Below, one piece after another: positions 17,387 to 25,779 of a stretch of DNA of 64,000 nt. The position numbers and the translations under genes are program-made. Numbering within the stretch: position 1 is the first letter of the stretch; every line of letters starts with the position of its first letter. Under the pieces are notes generated by a model. That model did not search any database. It was not told where the DNA came from and worked only from the letters and a program-made list of their open reading frames with translations. This DNA comes from Marinobacter iranensis. Lineage in GTDB: Bacteria; Pseudomonadota; Gammaproteobacteria; Pseudomonadales; Oleiphilaceae. The DNA lies in NCBI RefSeq assembly GCF_029207565.1, contig NZ_JANCMW010000008.1:122441-186440 (forward strand), in the 5' to 3' direction.

Positions 17387-18349
17387 TTATTCAGCGCTGT
17401 CGTCGAACCTGGCAGCGACTTCGTCGACACCACGCATCAGGGCGTCAATAATCGCGGGCTCGGACGCCGAATGCCCCGCATCGCGGATGATCCTGAGATC
17501 CGCCTCAGGCCAGGCCTGGCTCAACGCCAGTGCGTTGTCCAGCGGGCAAACCATATCGTATCGGCCATGGACAATGATGCCTGGAATATCCCTGAGGAGG
17601 GCCGCATCACGGACAATCTGATTGTCCTCCAGAAACGCATTGTTCATGAAGTAGTGGCACTCGATGCGAGCCAGAGCGATGGCCACATGAGGATGACCAA
17701 AGTGTTCCACCACCCGCGGATTGGGGTGCAGGGTGGCACACCGGCCTTCCCATATGGACCACGCCTTGGCGGCCTGGATCTGCTCCAGCTCATTATTGCT
17801 GGTCAGGCGACGGTAGTACGCCGTGACAAGATCGCCCTGCTCATCTTCCGGAATCGGGGCCAGAAAATCCTGCCAGTAGTCAGGAAATACGCGACTCGCT
17901 CCTTCCTGATAGAACCAGTGGATATCCCTGGGCCTGCACAGGAAGATCCCTCTAAGCACCAGGCCAAGCACCCTGTCTGCGTGTGACTGAGCGTAGACCA
18001 GACTGAGCGTGGAACCCCAGCTTCCCCCAAACAGTATCCACTGACTGATTCCGAGAAAGACTCGTACCGTCTCCATGTCTTCCACCAGCTTTTGCGTGGT
18101 ATTTCCCTCAAACTCCGCCAACGGGCTTGATCGGCCCGCACCTCGCTGGTCCATCAGGATAATCCGGTAGCGCTCGGCATCGAAAAAACGACGGTGATAA
18201 TCCTCGCATCCGCCACCTGGGCCGCCATGGACAACGAGCACAGGGATACCATCCGGGTTACCGCTTTCTTCAACGTAGAGTTCGTGAGGTGGGTCAACCG
18301 CAATGCGATGTTGGGCATTGGGTTTGATATCGGGGTACAGGGTGAGCAT
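17387..18349 (-). CDS. pip: Proline iminopeptidase (S33 family)
   Basis: A 320-residue alpha/beta hydrolase that cuts N-terminal proline from peptides. HGGPGGG (oxyanion region), DQRGAGRS, the nucleophile elbow GGSWGSTLSLVYA, and late GRYDMVCP and DAGHSASEP segments carrying the Asp and His of the triad are all visible. No signal peptide, so it is cytoplasmic. ATG at 18349. Length matches bacterial Pip (about 315). It is probably cotranscribed with dtd, an arrangement I expect but cannot verify for relatives. Confidence 0.93.
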   Translation of the reverse strand: MLTLYPDIKPNAQHRIAVDPPHELYVEESGNPDGIPVLVVHGGPGGGCEDYHRRFFDAERYRIILMDQRGAGRSSPLAEFEGNTTQKLVEDMETVRVFLGISQWILFGGSWGSTLSLVYAQSHADRVLGLVLRGIFLCRPRDIHWFYQEGASRVFPDYWQDFLAPIPEDEQGDLVTAYYRRLTSNNELEQIQAAKAWSIWEGRCATLHPNPRVVEHFGHPHVAIALARIECHYFMNNAFLEDNQIVRDAALLRDIPGIIVHGRYDMVCPLDNALALSQAWPEADLRIIRDAGHSASEPAIIDALMRGVDEVAARFDDSAE

Positions 18350-18397
18350 GAAGCGCTCCGGAAAAAAGGATTTAAACGGAGTTTAGCTGAAGTGAAC

Positions 18398-18430
18398 AAA
18401 AAAGGGGCAGGTCACACCTGACCTGCCCCT
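18398..18430 (-). terminator. Rho-independent terminator of typA
   Basis: A 12-base stem (18403-18414 with 18419-18430), loop CACC, with six T on the minus strand. It lies 20 bases after the typA stop and before pip. Confidence 0.93.
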
Positions 18431-18449
18431 CGATTTCGAGTGCTGTAGA

Positions 18450-20261
18450 TTACTTCTTATGGGCGCGCTTGCGCTCATTTTCGGTCAGATGTTTTTTCCG
18501 CAGACGGATCGACTTGGGTGTCACTTCAACCAATTCGTCTTCGTCGATGAACTCCAGCGCCTGCTCAAGGGTGAACTTGATGGGCGGCACCAGGGCGATG
18601 ACTTCGTCCTTGCCGGAGGCGCGCATGTTATCCAGCTTCTTGCCCTTGGTGGGGTTGACCACCAGATCGTTGTCACGGCTGTGAATACCGCACAGCTGGC
18701 CTTCGTAGATTTCCTGTCCCGGATCCAGGAACAGCTTGCCCCGGCTCTGCAGTGTTTCCAGCGAGTAGGTCAGCGCCGCACCGGTAGCCATCGACACCAG
18801 CACACCGTTCTGGCGGCTGGTCATATCGCCGCTCTTGATCGGACCGTAATGACTGAAGGTGGACGTCAGGATGCCGGAGCCGGATGTCATGGTCAGAAAG
18901 GAGTTACGGAAGCCAATCAGGCCCCGCGCCGGGATTGTGTACTCAAGACGCATACGCCCCTTGCCGTCCGGCACCATGTTGGTCAGATCGCCCTTGCGAA
19001 GACCCATCTGATCCATCAGGGCGCCCTGGTGCTGCTCCTCAATGTCGATGATGACATTCTCATACGGCTCCTGCTTGACACCGTCAATCTCCCGGATAAC
19101 CACTTCCGGACGACCCACGGCAAGCTCGAAGTTCTCGCGACGCATGTTTTCGATCAGCACCGACAAGTGCAGCTCGCCGCGACCGGATACCTTGAACTTG
19201 TCTGCGGATTCACCCTCTTCAACGCGCAATGCGACGTTGTGCAGCAATTCCTTCTCCAGACGCTCCTTGATATTGCGGCTGGTGACGAACTTGCCTTCCT
19301 TGCCACAGAACGGAGAATCGTTGACCTGGAAGGTCATGGACACCGTTGGCTCATCCACCGTCAGCGGAGGCAGCGCCTCAACGTTGGCCTGATCGCATAG
19401 CGTGTCTGAGATATACAGCTCATCCATGCCGCTGACGCAGATAATGTCACCGGCCTGCGCCTCGTCGACTTCAACGCGCTGCAGGCCGGAGTGGCCCATG
19501 ATTTTGAGGATACGGCCCTGGCGTTTCTTGCCATTGGCACCGATCGCCGTCACCGGGGAGTTGGTTTTGATCTTGCCGCGCATGATGCGACCAATGCCGA
19601 TAACACCCAGGAAGCTATTGTAGTCCAACTGGGAAATCTGCATCTGGAACGGACCATCGCGATCGACGTTCGGGGCGGGCACGTGGTCGACAATGGCCTG
19701 GAAAACCGCATCCATGTTGTCGTCCAGCTTCTCGTGATCCATCCCGGCGATGCCGTTCAGAGCACTGGCAAACACGATCGGAAAATCCAGTTGCTCGTCG
19801 CTGGCTCCCAGGTTGTCGAACAGGTCAAATACCTGGTCCACTACCCAGTCCGGGCGGGCACCTGGGCGGTCAATCTTGTTCACCACCACAATCGGATGCA
19901 GGCCGGCATCAAAGGCTTTCTGGGTTACGAAGCGGGTCTGCGGCATCGGGCCGTCAATGGAATCGACCACCAGCAGCACGCAATCCACCATGCTCATCAC
20001 CCGCTCTACCTCGCCGCCGAAGTCAGCGTGGCCCGGCGTGTCGACGATATTGATGTCGTAGTCGTGCCACTTCAGAGCGGTGTTCTTGGCCAGGATGGTA
20101 ATGCCGCGCTCCTTTTCCTGGTCATTGGAATCCATGACGCGCTCGTTTTCGAGCTCTTTGCGATCCAGCGTACCGGACTGACGCAACAACTGGTCCACCA
20201 GCGTGGTTTTGCCATGGTCAACATGGGCGATGATGGCGATATTACGAAGTTTATCAATCAC
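18450..20261 (-). CDS. typA: Ribosome-associated GTPase TypA/BipA
   Basis: A 603-residue translational GTPase with the EF-G-like domain order. Visible are G1 [10 protein letters not shown]2 ERGITI, G3 [16 protein letters not shown]4 [14 protein letters not shown], then domain II, domain III/V segments and the BipA-specific C-terminal domain. BipA assists 50S assembly, especially at low temperature or stress. The frame opens at 20339, but I chose GTG at 20261: it gives the family N-terminus ([16 protein letters not shown]), an AGGA lies nine bases upstream, and the length matches E. coli (607). Confidence 0.95.
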   Translation of the reverse strand: MIDKLRNIAIIAHVDHGKTTLVDQLLRQSGTLDRKELENERVMDSNDQEKERGITILAKNTALKWHDYDINIVDTPGHADFGGEVERVMSMVDCVLLVVDSIDGPMPQTRFVTQKAFDAGLHPIVVVNKIDRPGARPDWVVDQVFDLFDNLGASDEQLDFPIVFASALNGIAGMDHEKLDDNMDAVFQAIVDHVPAPNVDRDGPFQMQISQLDYNSFLGVIGIGRIMRGKIKTNSPVTAIGANGKKRQGRILKIMGHSGLQRVEVDEAQAGDIICVSGMDELYISDTLCDQANVEALPPLTVDEPTVSMTFQVNDSPFCGKEGKFVTSRNIKERLEKELLHNVALRVEEGESADKFKVSGRGELHLSVLIENMRRENFELAVGRPEVVIREIDGVKQEPYENVIIDIEEQHQGALMDQMGLRKGDLTNMVPDGKGRMRLEYTIPARGLIGFRNSFLTMTSGSGILTSTFSHYGPIKSGDMTSRQNGVLVSMATGAALTYSLETLQSRGKLFLDPGQEIYEGQLCGIHSRDNDLVVNPTKGKKLDNMRASGKDEVIALVPPIKFTLEQALEFIDEDELVEVTPKSIRLRKKHLTENERKRAHKK

Positions 20262-20506
20262 AACAATTATTCCTGCAGCATGCACTGAATGACCTGAGAG
20301 GTCTTCAGTAGGCGCAAAGCCCCTTACATGCCGTCTCAAATCCGTAAAATGAATTTCATTTGCCAGGCCGGGTAGCCCGGGTGCACCCTGACGAGACTCA
20401 GCGCTTTCGCTGAATATCCGGGGCTAAAATGAAGTGGCGCGCAGTATATAGCAAACTCACTTGCGTTTATATGAAGAAAAACGCCTATCGAGGCACCAAC
20501 ACCATC

Positions 20507-20521
20507 GCACCAAATTGATGC
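20507..20521 (+). promoter_or_regulatory. NtrC-type binding site 1 of glnA
   Basis: GCAC-N7-ATGC with an AT-rich centre, one change from the GCAC-N7-GTGC consensus. Its centre is about 162 bases upstream of the predicted start point and exactly 30 bases from site 2, so both face the same side of the helix. Confidence 0.72.
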
Positions 20522-20536
20522 ATTTCTCTGGTGGGC

Positions 20537-20551
20537 GCACCTTTTTAATGC
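20537..20551 (+). promoter_or_regulatory. NtrC-type binding site 2 of glnA
   Basis: A second GCAC-N7-ATGC, centred about 132 bases before the predicted start point. Two enhancer sites three helical turns apart are the arrangement known for glnA of enteric bacteria. Confidence 0.68.
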
Positions 20552-20649
20552 ACCACAAAGGGGCGATCAAGTCAGCATTATGGTGTCTATCGCTCCAAAA
20601 CAGCCCGAGAACCCTGTAATTGCGCACTTGTGGAGCACGCCCAAAAAAC

Positions 20650-20664
20650 TGGCAAGGCTATTGC
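20650..20664 (+). promoter_or_regulatory. Sigma54 (-24/-12) promoter of glnA
   Basis: TGGCAAGGCTATTGC keeps GG and GC at exactly the -24/-12 spacing and matches TGGCACG-N4-TTGC at all but one of the fixed positions. Transcription would start near 20676, giving a leader of about 145 bases before glnA. Confidence 0.82.
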
Positions 20665-20820
20665 TTCACTCCAAGCAGCCGAATTTGCAGGTAAGTCGGA
20701 ACAGCTTTTGATAAGCTTCCCAACCTGAAAGAAAGATCGGGAGTCAGCACTGCTGAACGATCCGGCAACAATGTACACAGAAATCGCCCGCACTGCGGGA
20801 TAACTGACGGAGCATGCACA

Positions 20821-22224
20821 ATGTCCAAGACGATTGACCTGATCAAGGAACACGAAGTCAAATGGATCGACCTGAGATTCACTGACAGCCGTGGTAAAGA
20901 GCAGCACGTGACCCTGCCGGCCACCGAGGTGGACGAGGAATTCTTTAGCGACGGCAAGATGTTCGACGGCTCTTCAATCTCCGGCTGGAAAGGCATTAAC
21001 GAATCCGACATGATTCTGATGCCAGACGACACCACCTCCGTGCTCGATCCCTTCACTGAAGAAACCACGCTGAACATCACCTGTGACATCGTAGAGCCGT
21101 CTACCATGCAGGGTTATGAGCGTGACCCCCGCTCCGTTGCCCGTCGTGCCGAAGAGTACCTGAAGTCCACTGGTATCGCTGACGGAGCGCTGTTCGGCCC
21201 GGAACCGGAATTCTTCGTATTCGACTCCGCCAAGTGGAAAGTCGACATGCAGGGCGCGATGTACGAACTGTACTCTGAAGAAGCCGCCTGGGTATCCGGC
21301 GAAGACTTCGAGCGCAACAACATCGGCCACCGCCCGGGCGTGAAAGGCGGCTACTTCCCGGTTCCACCGGTAGACAGCCTGCATGACCTGCGTGGCGCCA
21401 TGTGTGCCGCCATGGAGTCCATGGGCCTGGAAATCGAAGTACACCACCACGAAGTAGGTACTGCCGGCCAGTGTGAAATCGGTGTTGGCGCCAACACCCT
21501 GACCCGCAAGGCTGACGAAGTTCAGATCCTGAAGTACTGCGTACATAATGTGGCGCACGCTTACGGTAAAACGGCCACCTTCATGCCCAAGCCGGTTGTT
21601 GGTGACAACGGTTCCGGCATGCACGTACACATGTCCCTGAACAAGGATGGCAAGAACCTGTTCGCAGGCGACGGCTATGCTGGCCTGAGCGAAATGGCCC
21701 TGTACTACATTGGTGGCATCATCAAGCACGCCAAGACCATCAACGCCTTCACCAACTCGTCGACCAACAGCTACAAGCGTCTGGTTCCGGGCTTTGAAGC
21801 GCCGGTTATGCTGGCCTACTCCGCCCGCAACCGTTCTGCCTCTATCCGTATCCCGTACGTGAACAGCCCGAAAGCCCGTCGTATTGAGGTTCGCTTCCCG
21901 GATCCGTCCGCCAACCCGTACCTTGCATTCGCGGCCCTGATGATGGCTGGCCTTGATGGCATCCAGAACAAAATCCACCCGGGCGACGCCATGGACAAGG
22001 ATCTGTACGATCTGCCGAAGGAAGAAGCCCTGAACATCCCGACCGTTGCCGAGACTTTCCAGGAAGCCCTGGATCACCTCGAAAACGACCACGAGTTCCT
22101 GACCCGTGGCGGCGTATTCACCGAGGACATGATTGGTGGCTACATTGATCTGAAACGCAGTGAAGTCGAGCGCCTGAACATGACCACACACCCGGTCGAG
22201 TTCGAGCTCTACTACTCCTGCTAA
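20821..22224 (+). CDS. glnA: Glutamine synthetase, type I
   Basis: A 467-residue subunit of the dodecameric enzyme that makes glutamine from glutamate, ammonia and ATP. Motifs: [10 protein letters not shown] (N-terminal signature), PEPEFFVFD metal-ligand strand, the [13 protein letters not shown] region, and [12 protein letters not shown]. The adenylylation loop DLYDLP holds Tyr396, the target of GlnE, whose gene is at 10176-13082. So this is the beta form controlled by covalent AMP. ATG at 20821. Expression is predicted from a sigma54 promoter with NtrC sites. Transcription ends at a terminator after the gene. Confidence 0.98.
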   Translation: MSKTIDLIKEHEVKWIDLRFTDSRGKEQHVTLPATEVDEEFFSDGKMFDGSSISGWKGINESDMILMPDDTTSVLDPFTEETTLNITCDIVEPSTMQGYERDPRSVARRAEEYLKSTGIADGALFGPEPEFFVFDSAKWKVDMQGAMYELYSEEAAWVSGEDFERNNIGHRPGVKGGYFPVPPVDSLHDLRGAMCAAMESMGLEIEVHHHEVGTAGQCEIGVGANTLTRKADEVQILKYCVHNVAHAYGKTATFMPKPVVGDNGSGMHVHMSLNKDGKNLFAGDGYAGLSEMALYYIGGIIKHAKTINAFTNSSTNSYKRLVPGFEAPVMLAYSARNRSASIRIPYVNSPKARRIEVRFPDPSANPYLAFAALMMAGLDGIQNKIHPGDAMDKDLYDLPKEEALNIPTVAETFQEALDHLENDHEFLTRGGVFTEDMIGGYIDLKRSEVERLNMTTHPVEFELYYSC

Positions 22225-22252
22225 ACAGTCTGTTCAAACCAGAAGTCAGAGA

Positions 22253-22278
22253 AGCCTCGCCTTGTGCGGGGCTTTTTT
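22253..22278 (+). terminator. Rho-independent terminator of glnA
   Basis: Eight-base stem AGCCTCGC/GCGGGGCT (one G-T pair) with loop CTTGT, then six T. It separates glnA from the following DUF4124 gene. Confidence 0.88.
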
Positions 22279-22398
22279 GTGTATGATCACACATTCCCGG
22301 ACACCCTTAACGGAATGTAACCAAGCTGCCGGGGAATGGCGTTGAAATACACAGGTCTGACACTGATAATCAGGTAAACAATCACACAGGTTGTATCT

Positions 22399-22929
22399 AT
22401 GAAATCACGGCTCGCACTACTTGCTGGCATTGTCACCTTCGCTGCGTTCCCCCTCTCCGCTGAGGTCTATCGACAGGTGGATGCCCAGGGCAACGTTACC
22501 TACACCGACGAACCCGTGGAGGGGACGCGGGCGGAAAAGATCAAGGTAAAACCGGTAACCACAGTTACCCTGCCAAAACCAGAAGCGGTTCGGGAGCCAG
22601 AAAGACTGAGGGAAAAGGTGAAAAAGGAAGGCTCCGTCTATGACAGCGTCAGCTTCCTTGCGCCAGGTGACGACCAAGCCTTCCACAGTGGAAGTGGCGA
22701 TGTGGAGTTCCGGGTAACCAGCTCACCGGGCCTCCGTAGTAACCACAAGTATGAGGTGACTCTTGATGGCCAACCGGTCGGCCAGAGTACATCCGGATCT
22801 GTTATGGTGCGCAACGTTTTTCGCGGCACCCATGACGCCGGCGTTAATATCGTCGACAGCAACGGCGTTACTGTCAAGAGTGGCGAAACCATCACATTTA
22901 CCATCCACCGCCCAAGCGTTCTAAACTGA
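22399..22929 (+). CDS. DUF4124 domain protein, periplasmic or envelope
   Basis: A 176-residue protein with a signal peptide (cleavage near residue 21) followed by a DUF4124 domain, recognised by VYRQVDAQGNVTYTDEPVEG. A Lys/Glu/Pro-rich linker follows. The C-terminal 90 residues (from SVSFLAPGDDQAFHSG) look like a beta-sandwich, with HKYEVTLDGQPVGQ and GETITFTIHRPS. No enzymatic motif is seen. It lies between glnA and ntrB on the same strand, but the terminator after glnA and about 330 bases before ntrB suggest separate transcription. Function unknown; a role in nitrogen control is only suggested by position. Confidence 0.8.
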   Translation: MKSRLALLAGIVTFAAFPLSAEVYRQVDAQGNVTYTDEPVEGTRAEKIKVKPVTTVTLPKPEAVREPERLREKVKKEGSVYDSVSFLAPGDDQAFHSGSGDVEFRVTSSPGLRSNHKYEVTLDGQPVGQSTSGSVMVRNVFRGTHDAGVNIVDSNGVTVKSGETITFTIHRPSVLN

Positions 22930-23257
22930 TGCACCCTTCCGGGGCTCCGCTTTCCCTGAAACAGGGCCCCAAACCAACACCGACCTGTAGCGGTTAGCGC
23001 ACCAACACCTTAATCACCGGCGCACTAAATTGGTGCGATCGCACCATAAAAAAGCCATACTCTGACCATTCGCGGGGCGAAACCTCGTTGCCAGGTTTTA
23101 CGCAATGATACTGATTCACTGCACGACCGCGTGTGGGTAGGCGCCGATCCCGGATGCCCGCTAAATGCGCATGTTCATCACCACTTTTATTCAATGTGGT
23201 TCGCTTTTTGCAAAACTGCCTGGGTAATCAGCATTGCCCATCAAAAGGGACGAACGC
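22930..23257. other. Regulatory region upstream of ntrB
   Basis: No gene. It holds a near-perfect NtrC box (23022-23036) and an overlapping 12-base palindrome GTGCGATCGCAC (23033-23044). No clear sigma54 element was found, so the box may act on a sigma70 promoter. Confidence 0.65.
23022..23036 (+). promoter_or_regulatory. NtrC-type binding site of ntrBC
   Basis: GCACTAAATTGGTGC: full GCAC-N7-GTGC match with AT-rich centre, 222 bases before the ntrB start. It suggests autoregulation of ntrBC, as known for the enteric glnL promoter. Confidence 0.75.
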
Positions 23258-24340
23258 ATGGCAATACCAGCCGGATATAAAAGCATACTGGACAGCCTGA
23301 CCACAGCCATACTCGTGCTACGGGAAGGGTTGCGAGTCCAGTACCTGAACCCGGCAGCAGAGAGCCTGTTTGAAACCAGTATTACCAGAAGCAAAGGTAC
23401 TCCGATCAGCGACATTCTGATTGACTCGGAAGAGGCTCTGAAAACACTTCATGCCGCTGCCGAAAACGGCCAGTCCTACACCAGACGCGAGGCTGAGTTT
23501 GTGCTGACAAGCGGGCTGCGACTGACCGTTGATTATTCAGTATCGCCAATCAGCCTCGAACCAACCGAACTTCTGATCGAAATACAGCCAAGGGACCGGC
23601 TACTGCGGATCAGTCGGGAAGAAGACATCATTTCTCAGCAGGAAACCACCCGGATCCTGGTCCGGGGTATGGCCCACGAAATCAAGAACCCCCTCGGGGG
23701 CATTCGCGGGGCTGCCCAGTTGCTGGACCGGGAATTGAACAACGAAGACCAGAAAGAATATACCCAGGTGATCATCGCCGAGGCGGACCGCCTGAGAACA
23801 TTGGTGGACCGGATGCTCGGCCCCAACAAGGCCCCGAAACTGGCGCCCACGAACATTCACGAGGTCCTGGAGCGTGTCAAAACCCTGCTTGAAGCCGAAA
23901 GTCGCGGCCGGCTGAACTTTCAGCGCGATTATGACCCGAGCCTGCCGGAATTCCAGGGCGACAAGGAACAGTTGATCCAGGCTTTCCTCAACATTGCGCG
24001 CAATGCCATGGAAGCCGCCTTCGAGAACCAGGCGGAGATGACCGGCGATGAGCAACCAACCATCACTTTCCGCACCCGTGCGCTGCGACAGTTCACCATC
24101 GGCCATAAACGCCATCGGCTTGTCTGCCGCGTGGACGTCATCGATAACGGCCCCGGTATACCACCGGATCTGCTGCAGAACGTTTTCTACCCGATGATCA
24201 GCGGACGGGCAAGCGGAACAGGCCTTGGCCTTTCCATCACCCAAAGCATTATCGGGCAACATCACGGGCTGGTTGAATGCGAGAGCGAGCCCGGAAAAAC
24301 CGACTTCATCATCTTCCTGCCCCTGGAGGACAAGCAATGA
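23258..24340 (+). CDS. ntrB: Nitrogen regulation sensor histidine kinase NtrB (GlnL)
   Basis: A 360-residue soluble histidine kinase that phosphorylates NtrC when nitrogen is scarce and dephosphorylates it when bound by PII. An N-terminal PAS domain (about 8-110) is followed by the phosphoacceptor motif GMAHEIKNPLGGIRG with His140. HATPase motifs follow: N box (FLNIARNAMEAAF), G1 DNGPGIPPD and G2 GTGLGLSI. There is no membrane segment. I chose ATG at 23258, eight bases after AAGGGA; an in-frame ATG at 23234 lacks a ribosome site. The stop overlaps the ntrC start by four bases. Confidence 0.95.
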   Translation: MAIPAGYKSILDSLTTAILVLREGLRVQYLNPAAESLFETSITRSKGTPISDILIDSEEALKTLHAAAENGQSYTRREAEFVLTSGLRLTVDYSVSPISLEPTELLIEIQPRDRLLRISREEDIISQQETTRILVRGMAHEIKNPLGGIRGAAQLLDRELNNEDQKEYTQVIIAEADRLRTLVDRMLGPNKAPKLAPTNIHEVLERVKTLLEAESRGRLNFQRDYDPSLPEFQGDKEQLIQAFLNIARNAMEAAFENQAEMTGDEQPTITFRTRALRQFTIGHKRHRLVCRVDVIDNGPGIPPDLLQNVFYPMISGRASGTGLGLSITQSIIGQHHGLVECESEPGKTDFIIFLPLEDKQ

Positions 24341-25764
24341 GCCAACCGGCAAACGTCTGGATAATTGACGATGACCGCAGTATACGCTGGGTGCTGGAGC
24401 GCGCCCTGAACCAGGCCGGTATGCAACCCCGGGTTTTTGAAAGTGGCGAAAGCATCATGATGAGGCTGGAACACGAGCAGCCTGACGCCATCATCAGCGA
24501 TATCCGCATGCCCGGTGTAGACGGTATCACCCTGCTATCCCAGATCGTCGAGGTACATCCCCATCTGCCGGTGATCATCATGACCGCCCATTCCGATCTG
24601 GAAAGCGCGGTAACCAGCTACCAGACCGGCGCTTTCGAATACCTTCCCAAGCCTTTTGATGTGGATGACGCCGTTGCTCTCGTAAAGCGGGCCGTCGCCC
24701 ACAGTCACGAACGCAGGGCTTCCTCGGAGCCGCAGGCAGAAAGCACTCAACGCAACGCCGAAATCATTGGTGAAGCGCCCGCCATGCAGGAAGTCTTCAG
24801 GGCCATCGGACGGCTGTCCCACTCCAACATCACCGTACTGATCAACGGCGAAAGCGGTACCGGTAAAGAGCTGGTGGCCCAGGCCCTGCACAATCACAGC
24901 CCACGGGCCAGCCGCCCGTTTATCGCGCTGAACATGGCTGCCATCCCCAAGGACCTGATCGAGTCCGAGCTGTTCGGCCATGAGAAAGGCGCTTTCACCG
25001 GCGCCGCTGCCGCCAGACAGGGGCGATTCGAACAATCCAACGGCGGCACCCTGTTTCTGGATGAGATCGGCGACATGCCTGCCGACACCCAGACACGGCT
25101 GCTGCGGGTACTGGCGGATGGGGAGTTCTACCGGGTTGGCGGCACCACGCCCATCAAGGTGGATGTACGCATTATCGCCGCCACACACCAGGACCTGGAA
25201 AAACTCGTTCAGGCTGGCACCTTCCGGGAAGACCTGTTCCATCGCCTGAACGTTATCCGGGTGCACCTGCCAAAACTGGCGGAACGCCGGGAAGACATCC
25301 CGCGGCTGATGGGGCACTTCCTCAAGCGCGCCGCCCGGGAACTGGCGGTGGAAACCAAACTGCTGCGCCCCGAAACCGAGGAATACCTCACCACCCTGCC
25401 CTGGCCCGGCAACGTCCGCCAACTGGAAAACACCTGCCGCTGGCTGACCGTTATGGCCAGTGGCCGTGAAGTACACATTGATGACCTGCCCCCCGAGCTG
25501 ATGCAACAGGCGGAAGCACCAGCCGCGGGCCAGACCTGGCAGGAAGGCCTGCGTACCTGGGCCGAGCAGGAATTAAAGCGTGGGCGTAAGGGAATTCTCG
25601 ACACCGCTGTGCCGGAGTTTGAGCGCATCATGATTGAGACCGCGCTGAAGCATACCGGCGGGCGCCGGCGCGATGCCTCCATCCTGCTGGGCTGGGGGCG
25701 GAATACCCTGACACGGAAGATTAATGAGCTGGGAATGGATCATCCGGAGGGGGAGGAGGAATGA
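24337..25764 (+). CDS. ntrC: Nitrogen regulation response regulator NtrC (GlnG)
   Basis: A 475-residue sigma54 activator. The receiver domain has D11-D13 and the phosphorylation site D55 (SDIRMPG). A linker leads to the AAA+ domain with Walker A GESGTGKE, the sigma54-contacting GAFTGA loop, and Walker B TLFLDEIGDM. The Fis-type helix-turn-helix is at the C-terminus (GRRRDASILLGWGRNTLTRKI). It should activate the glnA promoter in this window and bind the boxes described. The start ATG at 24337 overlaps the ntrB stop as ATGA; the open frame extends further upstream inside ntrB. It ends 15 bases before the convergent mshQ. Confidence 0.97.
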   Translation: MSQPANVWIIDDDRSIRWVLERALNQAGMQPRVFESGESIMMRLEHEQPDAIISDIRMPGVDGITLLSQIVEVHPHLPVIIMTAHSDLESAVTSYQTGAFEYLPKPFDVDDAVALVKRAVAHSHERRASSEPQAESTQRNAEIIGEAPAMQEVFRAIGRLSHSNITVLINGESGTGKELVAQALHNHSPRASRPFIALNMAAIPKDLIESELFGHEKGAFTGAAAARQGRFEQSNGGTLFLDEIGDMPADTQTRLLRVLADGEFYRVGGTTPIKVDVRIIAATHQDLEKLVQAGTFREDLFHRLNVIRVHLPKLAERREDIPRLMGHFLKRAARELAVETKLLRPETEEYLTTLPWPGNVRQLENTCRWLTVMASGREVHIDDLPPELMQQAEAPAAGQTWQEGLRTWAEQELKRGRKGILDTAVPEFERIMIETALKHTGGRRRDASILLGWGRNTLTRKINELGMDHPEGEEE

Positions 25765-25779
25765 CCTCTCCCCTCTCCC

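Larger units (their letters stand above)
20262..20820. other. Divergent regulatory region of typA and glnA
   Basis: No gene is visible in these 559 bases. The glnA side holds two NtrC-type boxes and a sigma54 promoter, annotated separately. The typA side is GC-richer and shows no certain promoter. Confidence 0.75.

Noticed and set aside
20974..22191. Minus-strand frame of 405 codons inside glnA
   Set aside because: A shadow of glnA codon bias; no ribosome site and no family resemblance.
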